From Sutcliffiella sp. FSL R7-0096 (GTDB taxonomy: Bacteria > Bacillota > Bacilli > Bacillales > Bacillaceae_I), in assembly GCF_038595065.1 (NCBI RefSeq), contig NZ_CP152003.1, positions 3,452,001 through 3,516,000 on the forward strand: a stretch of DNA of 64,000 nt. Direction: 5' to 3'. Positions 45,548-54,433 of this stretch are shown here, piece by piece (position 1 is the first letter of the stretch; the number at the start of each line of letters is the position of its first letter). A program made the translations under genes and the position numbers. The notes beneath the pieces are model-generated. The model saw only the letters and a list, made by a program, of their open reading frames with translations. It searched no databases and was not told the DNA's origin.

Positions 45548-45612
45548 AAAAAAAGAGACCACAACAGTCTTGTAAACACATTAAAAATGTTTACAAGATG
45601 CCGTGGTCTCCT
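45548..45612 (-). promoter_or_regulatory. GlpP-type leader terminator in front of glpD
   Basis: Minus strand GAGACCAC, then CTTGTAAACA and TGTTTACAAG, then GTGGTCTC and seven T: a 30-bp near-perfect inverted repeat. In B. subtilis such leader terminators are overcome by GlpP plus glycerol-3-phosphate. The presence of glpP in the same cluster makes that assignment likely. Confidence 0.85.
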
Positions 45613-45677
45613 CATATACCCAGACCTTTTATTAACTTATCATCAGTCTAACACATCATGAATTTCTTCGTAAAGAG

Positions 45678-47219
<1,542 letters not shown>

Positions 47220-47284
47220 TCAATATGTTCGTATATCATTCAAAACGATATCCACTAACTTAAAAACCAATGTTATCTATTACT

Positions 47285-48112
47285 TTAGGATGCTGCCTTC
47301 TTTTTCGCTTCTATTTCCACCGGTGTTGCAACTGGCATCACTTTTGCCGCTATAACTACAGCCGCTATAACTAGAGTAAGAATGAATAAACCTGTCTCAG
47401 ATCCATTGGTAAACACTACCTGATAAAACTTCGCCCCTAAAACTCCTCCAAGGAATGGACCTACAACTGGAATCCATGCATATTTCCAATCAGATGAACC
47501 TTTCCCCGCAATCGGTAACAAAGCATGTGCAATACGTGGACCTAAATCACGAGCAGGGTTTATCGCATATCCCGTTGTACCGCCAAGTGAAAGTCCGATT
47601 GCTACAATAAAGAAACCGACGATTAATGGATTTAACCCTTCTGTAAATTCATTCGCACCAATACATAGAAGACCAAATAGTAAAATCGCTGTACCCAAAA
47701 TTTCACTAATTAAATTTGATGGAGTGTGGCGTATAGCTGGACCTGTTGAAAATACTGCTAGTTTTGCTCCCTGGTCCACTGTTTCTCTCCAATGTGGCAG
47801 ATAATGCAAGTAAACAATTGTAGCTCCTATGAATGCCCCCAGTATCTGCGCTGCAATATAACCTGGCACTTCCGCCCAGGCAAATTCCCCAATGGACGCC
47901 AATCCAAGCGTTACCGCTGGATTAAGATGTGCTCCACTAATACCTCCCACAGCATAGACACCAAATGCTACAGCAAACCCCCATCCCATTGTAATGACAA
48001 TCCATCCGGAGTTTTCCGCTTTTGATTTTTTTAGAACGACGCCTGCAACAACTCCTCCTCCAAAAATAATTAAAATCATCGTACCAATTACTTCACCTAA
48101 AAAAGCAGACAT
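47285..48112 (-). CDS. glpF: Glycerol uptake facilitator
   Basis: A 275-residue aquaglyceroporin with six membrane helices. The two half-helix motifs are SGAHLNPAVTLGL (about 60-72) and GYAINPARDLGPRI (about 178-191); the Asp after the second NPA-R marks the glycerol channel type. Transcription starts upstream of a GlpP-type leader terminator, and a cre site lies between that terminator and the start codon. Confidence 0.96.
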   Translation of the reverse strand: MSAFLGEVIGTMILIIFGGGVVAGVVLKKSKAENSGWIVITMGWGFAVAFGVYAVGGISGAHLNPAVTLGLASIGEFAWAEVPGYIAAQILGAFIGATIVYLHYLPHWRETVDQGAKLAVFSTGPAIRHTPSNLISEILGTAILLFGLLCIGANEFTEGLNPLIVGFFIVAIGLSLGGTTGYAINPARDLGPRIAHALLPIAGKGSSDWKYAWIPVVGPFLGGVLGAKFYQVVFTNGSETGLFILTLVIAAVVIAAKVMPVATPVEIEAKKKAAS

Positions 48113-48151
48113 TTATTTTCCTCCCTTAAAATAATATAAAAGTTTACATAT

Positions 48152-48166
48152 TTGGAAGCGGTTTCT
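48152..48166 (+). promoter_or_regulatory. cre site (CcpA) in the glpF leader
   Basis: TTGGAAGCGGTTTCT fits the degenerate consensus WTGNAANCGNWNNCW at every fixed position. It is 40 bp upstream of the glpF start and downstream of the leader terminator, so CcpA here would act as a roadblock. Confidence 0.7.
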
Positions 48167-48174
48167 TTCAGAAG

Positions 48175-48236
48175 CAAAAAAGACAGCTTTTGTACCAAAG
48201 TGGAAGGATTTCCCCTTTGGTACAAAAAGCTGTCTC
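48175..48236 (-). promoter_or_regulatory. GlpP-type leader terminator in front of glpFK
   Basis: Minus strand AGACAGCTTTTTGTACCAAA, 14-base loop, TTTGGTACAAAAGCTGTCT and six T. A long near-perfect hairpin with the same architecture as the glpD leader but different sequence. Confidence 0.85.
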
Positions 48237-48272
48237 TCAAAGACTCATCAGCTAATTTATAAACTTTCTTAA

Positions 48273-48302
48273 ATTATACACGAGCCCCTGCAAGTTTGTA
48301 AA
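48273..48302 (-). promoter_or_regulatory. SigA-type promoter of glpF
   Basis: Minus strand TTTACA, 18-base spacer, TATAAT, ending about 30 bp before the leader terminator. Confidence 0.6.
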
Positions 48303-48480
48303 TTACTATTATATTTTTTTGAATATTCGTTCACTTCATTATCATACCTTGTCAACGCTTCATCAAGAGTAAGCCAACGTTTCCCCTTTTTACAAAATGA
48401 ACTCAAAAATCTTTATTACATCATCTCAAATTTCCATTGTTTCCACAATAAGTTAGTTCGGGTAAACTAGCGCCAAAATA

Positions 48481-48525
48481 AAAAACGAGCGCTGATCCTT
48501 GTTAAAGGTTCGCGCCATTATCTTG
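48481..48525 (-). repeat. Terminator-like repeat, copy 1
   Basis: Contains AACGAGCGCTGATCCTTGTT and GGTTCGCGCC, nearly identical to the segment at 63299-63340. On the minus strand it reads GGCGCGAACC.. GCGCTCGTTTTTTATT and follows the VOC gene, so it may end that transcript. Confidence 0.55.
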
Positions 48526-48539
48526 AATAACTAATTGTT

Positions 48540-49012
48540 TTAAGGCTGCCATATTTCTAACATATTCCCATCTGGATCGCAAAATTTAAAGTTAGATCCA
48601 AAAGCATATTTTTCGGACTTTCAGATACAATGTTTACTCCATTTTCCTCCTTGAAACGATTGTACATTTCTTGGATACGGGGAGTAATGAAACAAACTAT
48701 AGGGTGTCGATCACTGTTTTCATCCGTAAAACCTAAACTCCCGGCCCCTCCCTTTGCGGTCACAAGAAATATAGCTGGTACCGTTTGCCTTAGACCCGGT
48801 CCAGGAAAATTCCCATTATGATCAGGAAATCTTAAGATCGATTTTTCCATCCCCGGCTTAACAGGATTATGGTTTGTAGGTTCATAACCTAAATTTTTTT
48901 GATACCATTTAATAGACTCGTAAACGTTTTTGACGGGAATATAAATACAAGTTACGCCTGTAATGTCTTTTTCCAGTTTTTCCTCCATTTTGATTTCTTC
49001 ATTAATTTGCAC
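48540..49012 (-). pseudogene. Glyoxalase/VOC-family protein with a C-terminal frameshift
   Basis: The N-terminal part (GVTCIYIPVKNVYESIKWYQ, KSILRFPDHNG, ITPRIQEMYNRFKEENG) is a normal vicinal oxygen chelate domain. After SESPKN the open frame gives an unrelated tail and stops at 48557. The other frame continues YAFGSNFKFCDPDGNMLEIW then QP and a stop at 48540, which is the expected VOC C-terminus. One base seems missing in the A run at about 48618-48622. Either a young pseudogene or a sequencing error. Start GTG at 49012 or ATG at 48988. Confidence 0.8.
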
Positions 49013-49068
49013 TTTCTTATTTCTTCCCTCTCATTTCACTCACGGGCTTCAAGAAGACAAGATATGAA

Positions 49069-49395
49069 TTACATTTCGAAAAACCTATCTCTCTCCACTT
49101 TACAGACTCTAAGAGCAAAATTTTTATACCATTCTGTTTTTCCTCTGTCTTGTACAACTTGATGTGCTAAATGTTCTTTCCATTTCTTTATCGAATCAAG
49201 AGATTCCCAGTAAGAAACTGTGATTCCCAATCCCTCATCACGAGCACTTTCCACACCTAAGAAACCTTCCTGTTGAGAAGCTAACTCTACCATTTTTTCA
49301 GCCATTTTCCCATAACCTCTGTCATTCTCAGTTCGTTGTGAAGCAAATATTACCGCATAATAAGGCGGATGAGGAGTTTTAGCAATTCCACTCAT
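49069..49395 (-). CDS. Antibiotic biosynthesis monooxygenase (ABM)-domain protein
   Basis: A 108-residue dimeric alpha-beta barrel protein: YYAVIFASQRTENDRGYGKM, MVELASQQEGFLGVESARDE and GITVSYWESLDSIKKWKEHL. The ABM fold appears in small monooxygenases and heme-degrading enzymes. No heme ligand is evident, so the activity cannot be named. It is transcribed towards the VOC pseudogene with 56 bp between. Confidence 0.85.
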   Translation of the reverse strand: MSGIAKTPHPPYYAVIFASQRTENDRGYGKMAEKMVELASQQEGFLGVESARDEGLGITVSYWESLDSIKKWKEHLAHQVVQDRGKTEWYKNFALRVCKVERDRFFEM

Positions 49396-49635
49396 AATTT
49401 AATTCCCCCTAGTTTTTAAAACATGATTGTAAAAAGTAACAACTGAATTTTAAGCCAATGCTGATAATCTGCCACACTGCCAGTTCCTAACCCTCTTTAA
49501 TCCACTTATCAATTATAGATGTTGCCTTTTTCTTTTCGACACAAAAACAACACTTTAGAATAATCATATTCAAAGGGGCAAAGCTTTCCAACTTTCATAT
49601 AGTTCCATACTTTTATTTCTCATGACAACAATGTA

Positions 49636-49664
49636 TTGTAGTTTATTTACAGTTATTATATAAT
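49636..49664 (+). promoter_or_regulatory. SigA-type promoter of the beta-glucanase gene
   Basis: TTGTAG, 17 bases, TATAAT. Predicted start about 49671, giving a leader of about 200 nt. Confidence 0.7.
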
Positions 49665-49670
49665 TTTAAG

Positions 49671-49684
49671 TGTAAGCGATTACA
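49671..49684 (+). promoter_or_regulatory. cre site (CcpA) at the beta-glucanase transcription start
   Basis: TGTAAGCGATTACA is a perfect palindromic cre core positioned at about +1 to +14 of the promoter, the classic place for catabolite repression. Confidence 0.85.
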
Positions 49685-49801
49685 ACACCTAAGAATAGTT
49701 TGCGAATAGAAAATATTAAAGGATAGGAGATGGTGCTTTCAATTAATTTAATAATATTTTATCCATTCTACGAGATTAGCTTTATTTTTTTGAAAATTAA
49801 T

Positions 49802-49813
49802 TAACGCGCGTTA
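49802..49813. promoter_or_regulatory. LacI-type operator O1 upstream of beta-glucanase
   Basis: TAACGCGCGTTA, a perfect 12-bp palindrome with a central CG as in LacI-family operators. An identical site lies 46 bp downstream. Confidence 0.7.
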
Positions 49814-49847
49814 GTTGAATAGAATAACATATTTTTTTACATGAATT

Positions 49848-49859
49848 TAACGCGCGTTA
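49848..49859. promoter_or_regulatory. LacI-type operator O2 upstream of beta-glucanase
   Basis: Second copy of TAACGCGCGTTA, abutting the SD (TAGGAGG). The context TTAACGCGCGTTAGT is identical at both sites. Confidence 0.7.
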
Positions 49860-49873
49860 GTAGGAGGTTAAGT

Positions 49874-50689
49874 ATGTTAAAGAAAAAGGTATTTGTTTTA
49901 TTAACGATGTTTTCATTATTGTTTGGAGGAGTTATGACTGGTGCAAAAGCAGCAGAAAGACCAATTGGGACTGCATTTCTTGAAACATTTGATTCTTATG
50001 ACTCAGAACGTTGGTCCAAAGCAGGAATTTGGACAAATGGAGAAATGTTTAATGCGACATGGTATCCAGAACAAGTTACAATTTCTGAAGGTACAATGAT
50101 GTTGCAAATTGATAAAGAAGACGATGAAACCGCAAGCCAACAATACAAGGCTGGAGAACTTCGGACAAACGATTTCTATCATTACGGGTTGTTTGAAGTG
50201 AGTATGAAACCTGCAAAATCAACTGGAACCGTCTCTTCATTATTCACTTATACTGGACCTTGGGATTGGGATGGTGATCCATGGGATGAAATTGACATCG
50301 AATTTTTAGGTAAAGATACCACTAAAATACAATTTAATTATTTTACAAACGGAGTAGGCGGGAATGAGCATTACCATGAATTAGGATTTGATGCAGCAGA
50401 TGACTTCAATACGTACGCATTTGAGTGGAGACCAGATTCTATTCGTTGGTTTGTAAATGGTGAACTGGTTCATACGGCAACAGAAAATATACCACAAACT
50501 CCACAGAAAATAATGATGAACTTATGGCCTGGTATTGGAGTTGATGAATGGACTGGTAAATTTAATGGAGCAGATACCCCTGTAATTTCCCAGTACGATT
50601 GGGTGAAGTATACACCACTTGATGAACTAGATTGTTACAATGAGAAAAATCATAAGCACAAGAAACATAAGAAAACTAAGATTCAATAG
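49874..50689 (+). CDS. bglS: Secreted beta-1,3-1,4-glucanase (lichenase), GH16
   Basis: A 271-residue secreted enzyme that cleaves mixed-linkage beta-glucans of cereal cell walls. Signal peptide MLKKKVFVLLTMFSLLFGGV then MTGAKA with a likely cut after residue 26. The GH16 catalytic motif EIDIEF lies at about 139-144 (nucleophile Glu139, acid/base Glu143). NTGIVSS-like KSTGTVSSLFTYTG, MMNLWPGIGVDEW and QYDWVKYT follow. Unlike B. subtilis BglS, which ends soon after that block, there is an added tail rich in Lys and His (NEKNHKHKKHKKTKIQ). ATG at 49874 follows AGGAGG; an earlier in-frame ATG at 49841 lies before operator O2. Confidence 0.95.
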   Translation: MLKKKVFVLLTMFSLLFGGVMTGAKAAERPIGTAFLETFDSYDSERWSKAGIWTNGEMFNATWYPEQVTISEGTMMLQIDKEDDETASQQYKAGELRTNDFYHYGLFEVSMKPAKSTGTVSSLFTYTGPWDWDGDPWDEIDIEFLGKDTTKIQFNYFTNGVGGNEHYHELGFDAADDFNTYAFEWRPDSIRWFVNGELVHTATENIPQTPQKIMMNLWPGIGVDEWTGKFNGADTPVISQYDWVKYTPLDELDCYNEKNHKHKKHKKTKIQ

Positions 50690-50731
50690 ATACTTCAAGG
50701 GTTTAATTGTGAAACATCACATGTAATACTG

Positions 50732-50773
50732 AGGTTGTCGCAATGGGTAAAAGCTTTGTGGCAACCTTTTTAT
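50732..50773 (+). terminator. Terminator of the beta-glucanase gene
   Basis: AGGTTGTCGCAA, 12-base loop, TTGTGGCAACCTTTTTATA. Confidence 0.82.
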
Positions 50774-50909
50774 AAAGGGAATGAATGGTCTTTTACCATA
50801 TAATTTTTTGAAATAGATACATCAGAAGCATGCTTTAGTAATTATGCAAACATACTGAAAAATTTGGTATAATAAGGGGAAATATATGATTTAGTAGGTG
50901 TAAGGTTGT

Positions 50910-51980
50910 ATGCGTAGTGAAGATTTAGCTAAACTTCTAGGTATTTCAAGAAGCACTATTTCGAGAGTAATTAATAATTATCCCGATATACCTCAAGCAA
51001 CTCGTGATAAGGTATGGAAGGCAATTAAGGAGTATAATTATGTTCCAAATGCTTCTGCCCGTAAACTTGCAGGAATAAGAAATAATATGATCGCCATATT
51101 TGTATTTGATGTAAAAGAAGGGAGTGCCCCACACCACTTAAAAACAACAGATGATACACTTATATATAATAATCCTTTTTTCTCACCTATCATTAATGCA
51201 ATTAGTGACCAAGCAAATAAATTAGACTATTATGTGTTAATTTCAATTGTCTATTCAAAAGATGACGTAAAAAGAGTGGAGAATGTTTTTTCGCAAAAAA
51301 TGATAGATGGTGCCATCTTTGTTGGAACCGAAGATACAGATAACGAATTACTCTTTAAGCTTATTGAACAGGAGTATTTTCTTGCTCTAATTGATACAAA
51401 TGACATTCATAATATAAATCATAATGCTATCTATGTAAATGCAAATAACTATGAAGGTAGTTGTAAGGCTATTTCATATTTAGTTGAATTGGGCCATAAA
51501 AAAATTGGTATGATTACTGGAAATTTAAAAAAGTTATCTGCAATGGAAAGACTAGAGGGTTATAAAGATACATTAAAAAAGTACAATATAATACTAGATG
51601 AAAATTTCATATATGAAGGGGACTTCATGGAAAGTAGTGGTTATAATGGGGCCAAGTATATTTTAGGTAAACCTAATCCTCCAACTGCACTATTTTTGAG
51701 CAATGATACAATGGCCGTAGGTGCTTATAAAGCCGTAGAAGAATTAGGGCTCAAAATACCGGATGATATTTCTATTATAGGCTTTGATAATGCCATTTTT
51801 TCGCAATATTTATCTCCAGCATTAACGACAGTTGATATGCCATTTGCTGAATTAGGGAAAAAAGCAGCAACATTATTAATAGAATCAATTGAGCAAAAGA
51901 CACAACGCGGAAATGTAGAAAAGTTGAAAGTAAATCTAATCGAGAGAGAATCATGCCAACGATTTAAATCTCGATTATGA
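50910..51980 (+). CDS. LacI-family transcriptional regulator
   Basis: A 356-residue sugar-responsive repressor. The N-terminal HTH is MRSEDLAKLLGISRSTISRV (1-20) with hinge YNYVPNASARKLAG (about 43-56). A periplasmic-binding-like domain follows (GAIFVGTEDTDN, NANNYEGSCKAISYLVELGH, TALFLSNDTMAVGAYKAVEE, ISIIGFDNAIFSQYLSPALT). SD is weak (GTGTAAGG). Codon use is more AT-rich than the backbone. It follows bglS in the same direction behind a terminator. The twin palindromes in front of bglS make it the best candidate to control that gene; a beta-glucan oligosaccharide as inducer is a guess. Confidence 0.92.
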   Translation: MRSEDLAKLLGISRSTISRVINNYPDIPQATRDKVWKAIKEYNYVPNASARKLAGIRNNMIAIFVFDVKEGSAPHHLKTTDDTLIYNNPFFSPIINAISDQANKLDYYVLISIVYSKDDVKRVENVFSQKMIDGAIFVGTEDTDNELLFKLIEQEYFLALIDTNDIHNINHNAIYVNANNYEGSCKAISYLVELGHKKIGMITGNLKKLSAMERLEGYKDTLKKYNIILDENFIYEGDFMESSGYNGAKYILGKPNPPTALFLSNDTMAVGAYKAVEELGLKIPDDISIIGFDNAIFSQYLSPALTTVDMPFAELGKKAATLLIESIEQKTQRGNVEKLKVNLIERESCQRFKSRL

Positions 51981-52040
51981 ATTTGAGTTATTAGGAAACT
52001 TCGAGAAGTTCCTAAAGGAAAAATAGACATTATTTACTTT

Positions 52041-52078
52041 AACAACCACTCCTACATAAAACGTAAGGAGTGGTTGTT
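52041..52078 (+). terminator. Hairpin after the LacI gene
   Basis: AACAACCACTCC, 13-base loop, GGAGTGGTTGTT then GTTGGTTTGG. A long stem with a weak T tract. Confidence 0.6.
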
Positions 52079-52453
52079 GTTGGTTTGGAACAAAGTTTGA
52101 TCAAAAATACGCCCTAACCCAGCATGTTAATCCATTTTGAAAAAAGTTTGATTGAAATGGATTCTTTTTCAACAGATTTAAGATTGGTTTTTATAAAAAA
52201 GATTGATCATTTTCTATCTTTAATCTTCAACAACCGCTCCAGGTTGTTAATAATTGTTAAAATCGACTCGCATTTATTGAACATTTTGCACCTGTTTAAC
52301 AAGATTCAATATTACTTACTTTTTCTATGATTAAAGATAATTCTTCCAAATCATCGAATAGTAAATCCGTTTCCATTGCCCCATTGTAAGTCCATTTTCA
52401 TTCAGATACATCACTTCTTTGATTTAACAAGTTGTTATTAATAAGCTCGGGTT
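52079..52453. other. Gap without recognisable features
   Basis: AT-rich sequence between the converging LacI and DUF1304 genes. Only short chance frames are open; no repeat of the families described here and no RNA motif seen. Confidence 0.5.
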
Positions 52454-52834
52454 CTACATTACAGATAAAAGGGCAACCAATGCTAAAATAGCTGGAAGTC
52501 CTTGTTTCACAATAATTGATTTGTTGGATGTAAAGCCTCCGAAAATAGCTGCCACCACCACACAAATTAAGAAAAACAACTGAATCATATAACCAATTGA
52601 ATTGAATCCAAGTATGAGTCCCCAAATAAGACCAGCTGCTAAAAATCCATTATATAGCCCTTGATTTGCAAACATGACGGCTACATTTCGATCTCCTTCT
52701 AAATGCTTCGGTAAATTGAAAGATCGTTTTGCCATTTTTGAATCAATAAAAAATATTTCAAGTATCATAATAAATAAATGTTCTAATGCTACGATCCCAA
52801 CTAAAATCGCCGCTAGTATTTCCACAGACCACAC
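52454..52834 (-). CDS. DUF1304 membrane protein
   Basis: A 126-residue protein with four hydrophobic helices (ILAAILVGIVALEHLFIMIL, LYNGFLAAGLIWGLILGF, MIQLFFLICVVVAAIFGG, LPAILALVALLSVM) and the DUF1304 core EGDRNVAVMFANQGLYNGFL. Function is unknown. It ends an operon behind MarR and nitroreductase genes, 23 bp after the latter, which suggests a role in a stress or xenobiotic response. Confidence 0.85.
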   Translation of the reverse strand: MWSVEILAAILVGIVALEHLFIMILEIFFIDSKMAKRSFNLPKHLEGDRNVAVMFANQGLYNGFLAAGLIWGLILGFNSIGYMIQLFFLICVVVAAIFGGFTSNKSIIVKQGLPAILALVALLSVM

Positions 52835-52857
52835 TGCCCTTTCCTAATCAATTTGTA

Positions 52858-53496
52858 TTATTTCCATTGTGCAATTCTATCGACAGGGAGACGGTATGAA
52901 GCATATCCTTCGTCAGCTGCTTTTCCGATGGAAAGAAGCATGACCGGTACATAGCGCTCTTTTTCCAATCCGAAGATTTCAGCGATATTTTCTTTATCAT
53001 AGCCCCCAATTGGGTTTGTATCATATCCGTGTGTACGTGCTGTCAGCATAAGCTGCATGGAGACGAGGCCAGCGTCAACCAGAATGGTTTCCCGATTTAC
53101 TTGGGCCGGAAGCTGCTCAAAATGTGCCATTAAAGCCTCCATTTGCCTGTCTTTTACCTCCTGTGGCATGTAGCCTAGGTCAACGGCTTTTGAGTAAATT
53201 CCTTCTAAATAGTCTGCATTGTTCATATCTGCAAATACTGCAATTACGGCAGATGAAGTGGTGACTTGTGACTGATTAAATTTAGCAAGCTTCGTTAGTT
53301 TCTCTTTACCTTCTGGGCTTTCAATGACAAGAAAACGCCATGGCTGTGCATTGACTGAAGATGGAGCAGTAGTCGCTTCCTCTAGTATTTCAGTCATCTC
53401 TTCTTTGCTGATTTTGACTGATGGATCATAGTTACGAATGGATCGTCGCCCTTTCATGATTTTCATAAAATCGTTTGTTTTTAATGAAGTTATCAT
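52858..53496 (-). CDS. Nitroreductase-family NAD(P)H oxidoreductase
   Basis: A 212-residue FMN enzyme that reduces nitro compounds or quinones. The FMN-binding start GRRSIRNYDPSVKIS (about 16-30), TTAPSSVNAQPWRFLVIES (about 41-59) and the C-terminal GYDTNPIGGYDKENIAEIFG with PVMLLSIGKA are characteristic. Natural substrate unknown. It lies 14 bp after a MarR-type regulator that probably controls it. Confidence 0.92.
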   Translation of the reverse strand: MITSLKTNDFMKIMKGRRSIRNYDPSVKISKEEMTEILEEATTAPSSVNAQPWRFLVIESPEGKEKLTKLAKFNQSQVTTSSAVIAVFADMNNADYLEGIYSKAVDLGYMPQEVKDRQMEALMAHFEQLPAQVNRETILVDAGLVSMQLMLTARTHGYDTNPIGGYDKENIAEIFGLEKERYVPVMLLSIGKAADEGYASYRLPVDRIAQWK

Positions 53497-53510
53497 GTGT
53501 AAACACTCCT

Positions 53511-53945
53511 CTATACTTTAATATTTTCTATATTTTTCTGCATCTGCAACAAAACATCCTTAAGAACAAGACGTTTTTCTTCGCTGATATTTGCGAACAT
53601 TTCCTTTATGAAACGCTCTTTTTCTTTTTTAGAAGACTCGATTCTCTCTCGCCCTTGCTCAGTTAAGTGAACAAGTATTATACGATTGTCCACAGACTTC
53701 CTTCTTCTAGACACCATTCCTTTGGATTCAAGCTGTTTGACGTGTCTTGTAATAGCAGCACCATCGATATTCATCTTTTTTTGAAGGTCACTTTGACTAA
53801 TTTCATCAAACTGATAAAGCAAAGCGAGTAACTCTAAACGAGTTTGGCTGATACCGGTACATACTTCAAACTTCGTGCTAATCACTTTGTTTACGGATTG
53901 CAGTTGATATAATATCTCAGCTTCTTGTGAACAGAATATTGTCAA
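53511..53945 (-). CDS. MarR-family transcriptional regulator
   Basis: A 144-residue winged-helix repressor: QTRLELLALLYQFDEISQSD, DLQKKMNIDGAAITRHVKQL (recognition helix) and RRRKSVDNRIILVHLTEQGR (wing). The start is TTG at 53945 after AAGGA. A Cys near residue 5 and one near 31 could be redox-sensing as in some MarR proteins, but this is speculative. It heads the operon with nitroreductase and DUF1304; two TTGA-N4-TCAA boxes precede it. Confidence 0.9.
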   Translation of the reverse strand: MTIFCSQEAEILYQLQSVNKVISTKFEVCTGISQTRLELLALLYQFDEISQSDLQKKMNIDGAAITRHVKQLESKGMVSRRRKSVDNRIILVHLTEQGRERIESSKKEKERFIKEMFANISEEKRLVLKDVLLQMQKNIENIKV

Positions 53946-53978
53946 AACCCATTCCTTCTTTCATGTTGAATAAATATT

Positions 53979-54004
53979 TGATAGGTCAATAATTGATACA
54001 TCAA
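53979..54004. promoter_or_regulatory. Paired MarR-type operator boxes
   Basis: TTGATAGGTCAA (53979-53990) and TTGATACATCAA (53993-54004), two 12-bp palindromic boxes 14 bp apart, 34 bp upstream of the regulator start. MarR proteins often bind such sites over their own promoters. Confidence 0.55.
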
Positions 54005-54176
54005 ACAATTTAACTTATTTATATTAAAAATGCAAGTATTTAATCCTACTTTTCCTAACGAAACTACATTACCTAAAAATGAACTGAATTCCATAAATAG
54101 CCAAAGAGAATTATCATTTTTATGTTCTAGGAACTGTTAGCTTATTAGGATGTGGTGGTACCCCTTATTTGAATAG
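54005..54176. other. Gap without recognisable gene
   Basis: AT-rich DNA between the MarR boxes and the small hypothetical frame. No structure that I can support. Confidence 0.4.
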
Positions 54177-54377
54177 TTGCTCCAGAAATCTGGCCCTAAT
54201 GCTGAACAAGAAACAAACTCTTATCATTTCCGAATTATTAATCAAATCTTATTAATTACTATTCTTTATACTCAAACTCTAAAAGAAACTTTGGTTAAAG
54301 GCTCCCTTTCTCTAATAGTATTTATTATTATCACCTTTAGTATTGCAAATAACTTCCTAATCTGGCAACTTATATAA
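54177..54377 (+). CDS. Small hypothetical membrane protein or gene remnant
   Basis: A 66-residue frame from a TTG with no SD: it ends in two hydrophobic segments (IINQILLITILYTQTL and LIVFIIITFSIANNFLIW). It could be the C-terminal remnant of a larger membrane protein. No family recognised; possibly not a gene. Confidence 0.25.
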   Translation: MLQKSGPNAEQETNSYHFRIINQILLITILYTQTLKETLVKGSLSLIVFIIITFSIANNFLIWQLI

Positions 54378-54433
54378 AGGAAGAACTATACATAAATAAA
54401 AGTTTTTTTAGAAGGAGTAATTTAGGATAGATT

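Noticed and set aside
49841-49873. Earlier in-frame ATG of bglS
   Set aside because: It lies before the second operator with no SD; the ATG at 49874 has AGGAGG and begins a proper signal peptide.
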